A stretch of 64,000 bases of DNA, from assembly GCF_013363995.1 (NCBI RefSeq), contig NZ_JABWGO010000002.1, positions 868,001 through 932,000 on the forward strand, in the 5' to 3' direction. Position numbers and translations under genes: made by a program. This document shows positions 57,578-64,000 of the stretch, one piece after another (positions within the stretch are counted from its first letter, which is position 1; each line of letters opens with the position of its first letter). The stretch comes from Nonomuraea rhodomycinica. Lineage in GTDB: Bacteria > Actinomycetota > Actinomycetes > Streptosporangiales > Streptosporangiaceae. The notes beneath the pieces are model-generated. The model had not been told where the DNA came from. It made no database searches and saw nothing but the letters and a program-made list of their open reading frames with translations.

Positions 57578-58260
57578 GCGGCAGACGGCCGAGCGTCCCG
57601 GCCGGCATGGACCGCGACCGGGTCTGGCAGGTCATCGACGCGCAGCGGACGAGCCTGGCCGGCCTGCTGGAGGACCTGTCGGACGACGAGTGGCGCCGGC
57701 CGTCGCTGTGCCCGGGCTGGACCGTCCGCGACGTCGCGGCGCACCTGACGCTGCAGCAGCTCGGCCTCGCCGACATGATCGGCGTCATGGCCGGGTGGCG
57801 CGGCAGCCTCGACCGGACCATCCACCACATGGCCTGCGCTCGCGCCGCGGCCCGGTCGACCGATCAGATCATCGGCGAGATCCGCGGCATGGTCGGTTCA
57901 CGACGCCACAACATCGGCGTCACCCACCTGGAGACGCTGACCGACGTCCTCGTCCACGGACAGGACATAGCCGTCCCCCTCGGCCGCCGCCACGACATGC
58001 CGCCGGAGGCCGCGGCCGTCGCGGCCGGCCGAATGCTGTCCATGCGCTGGCCGCCGCCGCTTCCCTCGGCCCGGAAGCTGGCCGGGTTCCGGCTGACCGC
58101 CACCGACGTGTCCTGGTCCGCCGGCGAGGGGCCGGAGGTCCGGGCTCCGATGAGCGCGCTCCTGCTGGTGTGCGCCGGCCGCCTCGCCGCGCTGCCACAG
58201 CTGAGCGGAGCCGGTGCCGCCGACCTCACCGCCCGCCTCTCGGCACCGGCGGCGACATAG
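57574..58260 (+). CDS. Maleylpyruvate isomerase family mycothiol-dependent enzyme
   Basis: A 228-residue DinB-like four-helix protein of the MDMPI family. The N-terminal SLAGLLEDLSDDEWRRPSLCPGWTVRDVAAHLTL is the family signature, with the metal-ligand His in AAHL, and further His in THLETLTDVLVHGQD. Members use mycothiol, an actinobacterial thiol, in isomerisation or detoxification. It is coupled to the TetR gene. The substrate is unknown. Confidence 0.82.
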   Translation: MSGRRPSVPAGMDRDRVWQVIDAQRTSLAGLLEDLSDDEWRRPSLCPGWTVRDVAAHLTLQQLGLADMIGVMAGWRGSLDRTIHHMACARAAARSTDQIIGEIRGMVGSRRHNIGVTHLETLTDVLVHGQDIAVPLGRRHDMPPEAAAVAAGRMLSMRWPPPLPSARKLAGFRLTATDVSWSAGEGPEVRAPMSALLLVCAGRLAALPQLSGAGAADLTARLSAPAAT

Positions 58261-58302
58261 CGCACCGCCCGCCCCTGTGCCCGGCGACGATCCCCGTCCT
58301 GA

Positions 58303-59922
58303 TCAGTGTTCCACCGTCAGGACGACCTTTCCGCGGAGGGCGCCGCGCTCGGCGGCGCGGTGCAGGTCTGCCAGGGACTCCAGCGGGCGGGCGTCCGCCT
58401 CGACGTCCACCACACCCTTGTCGATCAGCGCCACGAGCTCGGCGAGCTGGCCCGGGTCGTTGCGGGCCACGAACCGGACGGCACGCGGATGCTCGATCGG
58501 CTGGGTGATCGAGACGAACTCCTCGGCCAGCTCCGCCACCGAGGCCGGCACGCCGGCCACCAGGTTGATCAGCACGTCGTTGCCGCCCGGCAGGGGAGTG
58601 GTGGTGTAGTCCACGATCTCGTCGGCGCCCCGCGCCCGCACGGCGGCGGCGCTGCGCGGGCCGGCGGTCGCCACCACGTACGCGCCCGCGTGCTTGGCCA
58701 GTTGCACGGCGAACAGCCCGACGCCGCCGCCGGCCCCGTTGATCAGTACCCGGCTGCCCCGGCGGATGCGGGCGTGCTCGAACATCGCCTGCCACGCGGT
58801 GAGCCCCGCCACCGGCACGGCGGCCGCGTCCGCCAGCGGGATCCGCTCCGGCGCCCTGGCCAGCATGCTCGCCTTCGCGACCGCGTACTCGGCCGCCGCC
58901 CCGTCGACGAGCCCGATCACCCGGTCGCCCGGGGCGAACTCACCCGCCCCGGTGACCACGGTGCCCGCGACGTCCCAGCCGAGGGTGTGCGGCAGCGTGA
59001 CCCCGAGCACGTCCCGCAGCAGGCCCATCCGCAGCCCGACCTCCGACGGGTTGAACGACGTCGCGGCCACCCTGATGAGCACCTCGTCCGGGCCGGGCCT
59101 CGGCACCGGCACCTCGTCCAGCGAGATCACCGAGGCGTCGCCGTACTCGTGGATGCGGGCGGCCCGCATGGTGCCGAGGAAGTCGGCGGCGTGCTCGCTC
59201 GCCCACGTCTCGAACGTGCGCGCGGGCGCTCCGGTGACCTCCTCCACGGTCCCGGTCGCCGGGCCGGGCTCCGCCAGACCGCGCAGCATCCCGTCCACGG
59301 CCGGCTCGGGCCATCCCAGCCCGAGCAGCCGTGACCTGGCCTCTTCCACAGGCTCCTCCTCCCAGCGCACCGGGCGGCCGATCGCGGCGCCGATCACCCG
59401 CGCCTGCTCCCGCCGGGTCAGTGGCCGGGGTCCGGTCAGCGTGTGGACCGCGCCGTGGTGCCCTCCGTCGAGCAGCGCGCGCACCGCGACAGCTGCGACG
59501 TCCCGCTCGTGGACGGGGGAGAGGACCGTGTCACCGTACGGCTGCCGCACGACGCCCGTGCGGACCTGATCGGCCCAGCGCAAGGTGTTGGCCGCGAACG
59601 CGTGCGGGCGCAGCACCGTCCACTCCCGGGCCGTACCCGCGATCAGGCGCTCGATCTCCACCTCGTGCGGGCGGGCGGCGGCCGAGGACAGGTAGACCAC
59701 CCGCCTCGCTCCGACCAGTTCCAGCACCTCGCGGGCGCCCTCGGCCGAGGCGAACGGCCACAGCAGGAACATCGCGTCGACACCGTCGAGGGCCGCCGCC
59801 AGCCTGACCGGGTCGGTCAGCTCCCTCGTCACCGTGCGCACGTCGGCGCCCGCGTCCGCGAGTGCGTTCACCAGAGGGCGGCCGATCGTGCCGGTCGCCC
59901 CGCTCACCAGGACTCTTGTCAT
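58303..59922 (-). CDS. Fusion of an NmrA-like SDR and a zinc-less quinone-type MDR
   Basis: A 539-residue two-domain enzyme. The first ~240 residues are an atypical SDR/NmrA fold (RVLVSGATGTIGRPLVNAL, ARRVVYLSSAAARP). The last ~290 are a quinone-oxidoreductase-like MDR (MRAARIHEYGDASVISLDEV, LPHTLGWDVAGTV, RVLINGAGGGVGLFAVQLAKHAG) without zinc ligands. The join near TFETWASEHAADFLG is in frame. The ATG at 59922 has TACGTT 7 nt upstream, so leaderless. It is divergent from an AraC regulator, its likely controller. Confidence 0.85.
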   Translation of the reverse strand: MTRVLVSGATGTIGRPLVNALADAGADVRTVTRELTDPVRLAAALDGVDAMFLLWPFASAEGAREVLELVGARRVVYLSSAAARPHEVEIERLIAGTAREWTVLRPHAFAANTLRWADQVRTGVVRQPYGDTVLSPVHERDVAAVAVRALLDGGHHGAVHTLTGPRPLTRREQARVIGAAIGRPVRWEEEPVEEARSRLLGLGWPEPAVDGMLRGLAEPGPATGTVEEVTGAPARTFETWASEHAADFLGTMRAARIHEYGDASVISLDEVPVPRPGPDEVLIRVAATSFNPSEVGLRMGLLRDVLGVTLPHTLGWDVAGTVVTGAGEFAPGDRVIGLVDGAAAEYAVAKASMLARAPERIPLADAAAVPVAGLTAWQAMFEHARIRRGSRVLINGAGGGVGLFAVQLAKHAGAYVVATAGPRSAAAVRARGADEIVDYTTTPLPGGNDVLINLVAGVPASVAELAEEFVSITQPIEHPRAVRFVARNDPGQLAELVALIDKGVVDVEADARPLESLADLHRAAERGALRGKVVLTVEH

Positions 59923-60000
59923 GCCGTCAAACGTAGGAGCCTGAGGTGAGGCGTTCAATGCGCTGCTGTCCTGCTATTCATACGCGATCGTCTCTCGGGT

Positions 60001-60012
60001 TAGACTCCGAGC
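60001..60012 (+). promoter_or_regulatory. Leaderless promoter of the AraC gene
   Basis: TAGACT at 60001-60006 is 6 nt from GTG 60013. No ribosome site is present. Confidence 0.5.
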
Positions 60013-60981
60013 GTGGACGTGCTGAGTGACGTGATCGCCTTCATGCGCATGGGCGTGCCGCGCTCGGCGCGGGTCGAGTGGCCGGCGTCGTGGGGGCAGC
60101 GGTTCCCGTCGGTGCCCGGCTCGGCGGGATTCCAGGTGGTGCTGCAGGGCTCGTGCTGGGCGATCCCGTCGGAGGGGGAGCCGATCCCGGTCGGGCCGGG
60201 CGACGTGCTGTTCTTCCCCCACGGGCACGGCTACGCGCTGGCCGACTCGCCCACCACCCCCATCGCGGCACCCGACTGTGATCCCCATGCCGACGCCGAG
60301 CTGTTCTCCTCGGCCTCCATCGAGGGCGTGGGGCCTGTCACCGTGATGCTCTGCGGCGGTTACCGGCTCGACCCCGGCCGAGCCCATCCCCTGCTCAGCG
60401 GGCTGCCCGAGATGATCCACCTGCCCGCCCGGCTGGGGCGCAACGCCGAGCTGCGCGCCGCCGTGGAGCTGCTCGGCAAGGAGATCGAGGCCCCGCGGCC
60501 GGGCGCCGACATGGTGGTGTCGGCGCTGCTGGACATGCTGCTGCTGTACATCCTGCGTGCCTGGTTCGACGTCTCGGCGGAGCACTGCGCGGCCGGCGGC
60601 TGGGCCGCCGCGCTGGCCGACCCGGCCGTCAGCGCCGCGCTCGACGGCATCCACCGCGACCCGGCCCACCCGTGGACGGTGGAGTCGCTGGGCCGCCGCG
60701 GCGGGCTGTCCCGCGCGGCGTTCTCGCGCCGGTTCACCCAGTTGGTCGGGCAGCCGCCGCTGACCTATCTGACCTGGTGGCGGCTGGGCACGGCCGCGCG
60801 CATGCTGCGCGACTCCGACGCCGCGCTGAGCGAGGTCGCCGCCGCGGTCGGCTACGGCTCGGAGTTCGCCTTCGCCAACGCCTTCAAGCGTGAGTACGGC
60901 ATGGCCCCCGGCAGGTACCGCCGCGTGGGCTGCCGGCCCGCGGGACCGACGGCGGCAGGGGCCGCCCCCGTCGTCGGCTAG
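60013..60981 (+). CDS. AraC-family regulator with cupin sensor domain
   Basis: A 322-residue regulator. The N-terminal cupin (about 20-180, PVGPGDVLFFPHGHGYALAD) senses a ligand and the C-terminal double HTH (about 205-305, LSRAAFSRRFTQLVGQPPLTYL, SEVAAAVGYGSEFAFANAFKREYGMAPGRYR) binds DNA. GTG start with TAGACT 6 nt before it. The gene faces the SDR-MDR fusion across 90 bp and converges by 4 bp with the SnoaL-like gene. Confidence 0.92.
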   Translation: MDVLSDVIAFMRMGVPRSARVEWPASWGQRFPSVPGSAGFQVVLQGSCWAIPSEGEPIPVGPGDVLFFPHGHGYALADSPTTPIAAPDCDPHADAELFSSASIEGVGPVTVMLCGGYRLDPGRAHPLLSGLPEMIHLPARLGRNAELRAAVELLGKEIEAPRPGADMVVSALLDMLLLYILRAWFDVSAEHCAAGGWAAALADPAVSAALDGIHRDPAHPWTVESLGRRGGLSRAAFSRRFTQLVGQPPLTYLTWWRLGTAARMLRDSDAALSEVAAAVGYGSEFAFANAFKREYGMAPGRYRRVGCRPAGPTAAGAAPVVG

Positions 60982-61436
60982 GCCGGGGCGGCGGCGCCGC
61001 CCTCCCGCACGGCCGTGACCAGCGCGTCGAACTGCCCGCGAACCCGGGCGGAGGTGACGTGGTCGAAGTAGTCACGGGAGCTGACGATCTCGCCGTCGCG
61101 CACCCGGAGCACGAAGATGCCGGGCAGCGTGAAGGGCTCCCCGGTCTCCTCGACGGTGCCCTGGTACTCGAACTCGGCGACGATGACCTCGGGGTCGGTC
61201 GTCTCGTGGATCGTGATGTTGGTGGCCCGGCGCCGCAGCCGGGGGCCGGCGTCGGTCGGCCTGAAGTGCTCGCGCAGCTCGTCGCGGGTGCGGAGCGCGG
61301 CGGCGCGAAGCGGGTGGAACGGGTGCACGACATGGGTCTGTTCCGCGTACAGCTCGGGCAGTTCGTTCCAACGGCCCTCCGCGACACCGTTCACGAGCGC
61401 GAGGAAGACCTCTCGGGGGCTGAGGACGTGGGTCAT
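60978..61436 (-). CDS. SnoaL/NTF2-like protein
   Basis: A 152-residue protein with the conical NTF2 fold of SnoaL-like polyketide cyclases and ester-cyclase-like proteins (REVFLALVNGVAEGRWNELPELYAE, VVHPFHPL, FTLPGIFVLRVRDGEIVSSRDYFDH). AGGAGA is 6 nt before the ATG. It faces a TetR gene across the strong 48-bp operator. Substrate unknown, and a polyketide role is not implied by the context. Confidence 0.82.
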   Translation of the reverse strand: MTHVLSPREVFLALVNGVAEGRWNELPELYAEQTHVVHPFHPLRAAALRTRDELREHFRPTDAGPRLRRRATNITIHETTDPEVIVAEFEYQGTVEETGEPFTLPGIFVLRVRDGEIVSSRDYFDHVTSARVRGQFDALVTAVREGGAAAPA

Positions 61437-61481
61437 GGCACTCTCCTGTCGTCCGCGTCGGCGCGCGGCGGTGTCGACGTA

Positions 61482-61529
61482 CTATCCGAAGTGCGGACTC
61501 CGATTATACGGAGTCGTGACTTCGGATAG
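61482..61529. promoter_or_regulatory. 48-bp symmetric TetR operator
   Basis: Nested perfect inverted repeats: CTATCCGAAGT (61482-61492)/ACTTCGGATAG (61519-61529) and ACTCCG (61497-61502)/CGGAGT (61509-61514). The centre is ATTATA, whose minus-strand reading is a perfect TATAAT -10 for the SnoaL-like gene. Bound TetR would block both directions. Confidence 0.8.
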
Positions 61530-61550
61530 CGACCCACGAGTGAAAGCGCG

Positions 61551-62156
61551 ATGAGCACCCCAGGTAACCGAGAGACGGGCGGCCGGCAGCCGCGACGCGC
61601 TGACGCGCGCACCAACCGCGAGCGGATCCTGACCGTCGCCGAGGAGGTCTTCGGCAAGGGCGGGCCGTCCGCCTCCACCGAGGACGTGGCCCGCCTGGCC
61701 AACGTCGGCATCGCCACGGTCTTCCGTCATTTCCCCACCAAGGCGGCGCTGCTGGAGGCCGTGCTCGCGCAGCGGTTCCACCGCCTGCGCGAGCAGGCCG
61801 AAACGCTGGGCGACGCCGCGGACCCGGGTGCGGCGTTCTTCGACTTCTTCCGCCACCTCGTCGCCGACGCGGCCGGCAAGATCGCCATAGGCGAGGCCCT
61901 GCTCGAAGCCGGCGGCGACGGCGGCGACGCCGCTCAGGCGTCAGCCGGACTGCGCCGGGCGGTCGGCGTCCTGCTGCGGCACGCCCAACGCGCCGGCGCC
62001 GTCCGGGCCGACGTCGATCTGCCCGAGGTGTACGCCTTGCTCGTCGCCACCTCACGGGCCTCGGCACAGGCTCACCTCGCGGAGGAGGTGCGCGACCGGA
62101 TGCTCGTCATCGTCTTCGACGGCCTCGCGCCACCCGGGACGCGCGGCCGCGGATGA
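61551..62156 (+). CDS. TetR-family regulator
   Basis: A 201-residue repressor with an HTH at about 20-66 (TNRERILTVAEEVFGKGGPSASTEDVARLANVGIATVFRHFPTKAALLEAV) and a C-terminal helical ligand domain. The very symmetric operator just upstream makes autorepression and repression of the divergent SnoaL-like gene almost certain by position. Ligand unknown. Confidence 0.92.
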   Translation: MSTPGNRETGGRQPRRADARTNRERILTVAEEVFGKGGPSASTEDVARLANVGIATVFRHFPTKAALLEAVLAQRFHRLREQAETLGDAADPGAAFFDFFRHLVADAAGKIAIGEALLEAGGDGGDAAQASAGLRRAVGVLLRHAQRAGAVRADVDLPEVYALLVATSRASAQAHLAEEVRDRMLVIVFDGLAPPGTRGRG

Positions 62157-62244
62157 CGAGCTGAACGCGGCACACGCCCGGCTCGCGAGGCGGCCCGGTG
62201 CATCGGAGAGGAGAGCCCTTCGCGTCGGCCTGCCTCAGCCGGGC

Positions 62245-62311
62245 GTCTCCTCTGTCGTCGGCACAGAGGAGACCTCCGGCTTACGGCAGGCGTGCCGATA
62301 AGCCGGAGGTC
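62245..62311. terminator. Two overlapping hairpins downstream of TetR
   Basis: Hairpin 1 has arms GTCTCCTCTGT (62245-62255)/ACAGAGGAGAC (62263-62273). Hairpin 2 has arms GACCTCCGGCTTA (62271-62283)/TAAGCCGGAGGTC (62299-62311) and continues inward as CGGCA-GGCG-TGCCG with one bulged base. They share three bases, so only one can close fully. The rest of 62157-62515 holds no gene I can support. Confidence 0.65.
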
Positions 62312-62515
62312 TCTCCCACCCCGAGCACCACCGAGCTCGCGCTCGGGAACGATCAGGGTCGCATCACCGGGCGCGCCCTGGGGGCTCGCCGTGCTGACGA
62401 CGATGCTGTTGGCGGGGTACTCCCCTCTCTGCCCTCCACGGTAATGCCCCGGACGCGGCCTCGCGCGGTCCCGGCCGGGACGATGCCCGCCATCCGCGGG
62501 CCCGGACGGGTCCGG

Positions 62516-63334
62516 TCACACGATGTGCTTCCTCAGGGCCTCGGCGGCGTCCGGAGCCTGCCTGACGCCCGCCTGGTACGCGGGTCCCCAGGCGGTACGG
62601 TCGCTCAGGTCCGGGCCGAACGCCTCGATCGCCGCGGCGTCCGGCGCCAGCCGTACGACCGTTCCTCCCTCGCCGGCCGCCACCCCGTTCGCGGGGTGCA
62701 GGTGCGCCATCGGCTCAGCCACGATCAGCACGCGCGCGTCGGCGGCCAGATCGAGGTTGGCGCCGTTCCTGAGCGCGCCGTCGATGTAACGCCGCCCGTC
62801 GACGGTGATCGGCGGCGCGGTCGCGGGGAACGCGGTGCTGGCCGCCACGGCCTCGGGCAGCGACGCGGAGCCGTGCCGGTCCCAGACCACCGCCTCGCCC
62901 GTCTCGGCGTCCACCGCCGGGATCAGGAGCGGTCGCTCCGGCCATTCCGCCGCGCCGACCAGGGACCGCATGCGGGCGATGGCGGCGCCCTCGTCGCCGG
63001 TCGAGGCGGTGAGCGCCAGCCGGCCGACGCGCCGCAGGGCCTCGGTGCGTGCGAGCCCGCTGTCGCCGAGTGTCGCGAACACCTCCGCGAGTCTCTGCGG
63101 GTCGGGCCGAGTGCCGGCTCCGGGGCCGGTCGGCGCGGGAAGCGCGGCGAGCCGTTCGAGGTCTCCTCCACCGGCCAGGATCGCCCCCACGATGGCGCCG
63201 GCCGACGTCCCCACGATCAGGTCGGCCGCCCCCAGGTCCACGCCCTCCCGCCGGAGTCCCGCCGCCAGCCCGGCCAGCCACGCCGTGCCGACCGGTCCGC
63301 CGGGTCCGAGCACGACCGCGGTGCCCGCCCTCAC
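62516..63334 (-). CDS. Patatin-like phospholipase
   Basis: A 272-residue acyl hydrolase. The oxyanion loop VVLGPGGPVGTAW, nucleophile motif GTSAG and catalytic Asp in YIDGALRNG define the Ser-Asp dyad of patatin/RssA-like proteins. GTG start with GGAGG 8 nt upstream, which lies inside a small upstream ORF whose TGA overlaps the start. Cytoplasmic by lack of signal. It may hydrolyse phospholipids or other esters. Confidence 0.87.
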   Translation of the reverse strand: MRAGTAVVLGPGGPVGTAWLAGLAAGLRREGVDLGAADLIVGTSAGAIVGAILAGGGDLERLAALPAPTGPGAGTRPDPQRLAEVFATLGDSGLARTEALRRVGRLALTASTGDEGAAIARMRSLVGAAEWPERPLLIPAVDAETGEAVVWDRHGSASLPEAVAASTAFPATAPPITVDGRRYIDGALRNGANLDLAADARVLIVAEPMAHLHPANGVAAGEGGTVVRLAPDAAAIEAFGPDLSDRTAWGPAYQAGVRQAPDAAEALRKHIV

Positions 63335-63531
63335 TGTCCGGCCTCCTCATGCGCGATGCCCTCGTACGCGATGCCCTCGTACGCGATGGCCTCGTACGCG
63401 ATGCCGCGGCCTCGGAGAGCCGGTGCGTCCGGGCCGAGGTCGCGGGCGACGGCCCGGCGCGGGCGGACGCTGATGCGACCGGCCGGCGACGAGCCGATCC
63501 GGCGGGTCTGTTCAACAGGGGTGGAAGTCAC
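63331..63531 (-). CDS. Small repeat-tailed ORF upstream of and coupled to the patatin gene
   Basis: A 66-codon ORF, basic at the N-terminus, with a C-terminal run of I-A-Y-E-G units (15-bp DNA repeats at about 63358-63405). Its TGA overlaps the patatin GTG (GTGA), and it holds the patatin ribosome site. TAGGCT lies 6 nt before its GTG, as for several sure leaderless genes here. It may be a regulatory leader or a small protein. Confidence 0.45.
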   Translation of the reverse strand: MTSTPVEQTRRIGSSPAGRISVRPRRAVARDLGPDAPALRGRGIAYEAIAYEGIAYEGIAHEEAGQ

Positions 63532-63603
63532 AGCCAGAGCCTAGGGAACCTCGGCGGCGCCGGCATCGGCACAAAGCCCTGCCGTCGCTGCGCCGATCGG
63601 TCT

Positions 63604-63630
63604 AGGTCCCGTCCCGGCCGGCCGGGACCT
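63604..63630 (-). terminator. Inverted repeat between the MarR fragment and the small ORF
   Basis: AGGTCCC (63604-63610) pairs with GGGACCT (63624-63630), and an overlapping palindrome TCCCGGCCGGCCGGGA sits at 63612-63627. Likely terminator of the MarR gene. Confidence 0.45.
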
Positions 63631-63682
63631 GGGCCTACGGGCGAGTGGCGCCGGCCGCGCGCCCGCACTGTGCCGCCGCAGG

Positions 63683-64000
63683 TCACTTGCCGGGCCATCC
63701 CAGGGCCGCGAGCGCCGTGGTCAGCCGTGGGTCCGCCTGACCCGCCTCCTCCAGTGCGTCCGCGAGCGTCGCCTCGTAGGTGAGACTCGCCTCGGCATGC
63801 CGTGCTCTGCCCGCCTCGGTGATGACGGTGTAGACGCCGCGCTTGTCGTCCGGGCACAGGTCCCGGTACGTGTAGTCAGCCGCGTTCAGCCGGGCCACCA
63901 GGCGGGTGACCGAGCTCTGGTTGAGCCCGAGCTTGTCGGCCAGCTCCTGCATGCGCAGCTCACCGGTGGGGGAGGCGGCCAGATGGCCGAGCGCGCGGTA
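63683..64000 (-). CDS. MarR-family regulator, C-terminal part (start outside window)
   Basis: A 105-residue C-terminal portion that runs off the window edge. The recognition helix region MQELADKLGLNQSSVTRLVARL and the beta-wing RDLCPDDKRGVYTVITEAG are typical of MarR. The final helix dimerises. Upstream residues YRALGHLAASPTGELR continue the fold. Target unknown. Confidence 0.88.
   Translation of the reverse strand, partial: YRALGHLAASPTGELRMQELADKLGLNQSSVTRLVARLNAADYTYRDLCPDDKRGVYTVITEAGRARHAEASLTYEATLADALEEAGQADPRLTTALAALGWPGK

Noticed and set aside
62198..63544. 448-codon plus-strand frame opposite the patatin gene
   Set aside because: Shadow of the patatin gene. Its AMPSYAM repeats are the reverse of the IAYEG repeats.

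Overview
The window is about 64 kb of very GC-rich DNA with GTG, TTG and ATG starts, frequent 4-bp ATGA overlaps, mycothiol-linked and NrtL/LysA/Hom gene content, and many starts that look leaderless. This points to an actinobacterial chromosome. A Streptosporangiales genus such as Nonomuraea is my best guess, but that is inference. I saw no tRNA or rRNA gene, CRISPR array, transposase or phage module, and I read it as ordinary chromosome rich in carbohydrate metabolism.

Layout. 1-5.4 kb: end of a Pro/Asp/Trp-repeat protein, a glucose-dehydrogenase-like MDR, a fused acyl-CoA mutase (IcmF type) and thiol peroxidase. 5.4-7.1 kb: a DUF574-type methyltransferase and a BtuF-like metal-chelate binding protein. 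7.2-20 kb: a carbohydrate locus. Its minus-strand operon is TIM-barrel epimerase, sugar-binding lipoprotein, two permeases and a ROK regulator. Facing it are a zinc-less MDR, a second epimerase and a GH63-like glucosylglycerate/mannosylglycerate hydrolase, then a second zinc-less MDR with a Gfo/Idh/MocA oxidoreductase, then glucosyl-3-phosphoglycerate synthase with a GT4. 20-24 kb: tandem universal stress protein, PAP2 phosphatase, proline iminopeptidase, an unknown gene and MscL. 24-30 kb: the glgX/treX-treY-treZ operon. 30-37 kb: an orphan hypothetical, a GNAT with a repeat insert, a MocR regulator, an FAD aromatic hydroxylase and a thiamine-binding-like protein. 37-38 kb: a small acidic protein and uracil-DNA glycosylase.

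38-43 kb: an alpha-glucoside/trehalose ABC importer with two binding proteins and a permease that carries an extra beta-rich domain. 43-47 kb: a PadR-ABC-FtsX export module. 47-48 kb: trehalose synthase TreS. 48-52 kb: a divergent pair made of an asparagine-synthase-like protein and a coiled-coil glycosyltransferase. 52-56 kb: nrtL-lysA-hom, for lysine, threonine and methionine. 56-64 kb: small divergent regulator/target pairs (TetR with a mycothiol-dependent isomerase, AraC with an SDR-MDR fusion, TetR with a SnoaL-like protein), a patatin-like hydrolase and a MarR fragment.

Working together. The window concentrates compatible-solute and alpha-glucan genes: GpgS and GgH-like enzymes for glucosylglycerate, TreX/Y/Z for trehalose from glycogen, TreS for trehalose-maltose exchange, two sugar ABC importers, and MscL for osmotic release. 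The most unusual items are the mixed synthesis/oxidation/hydrolysis locus at 7-20 kb, the permease with a Cna-B-like extracellular insert, the GNAT with a Gly/Ser repeat insert, tandem duplications that span stop codons, and a recurring -10-like hexamer 6-8 nt before start codons.
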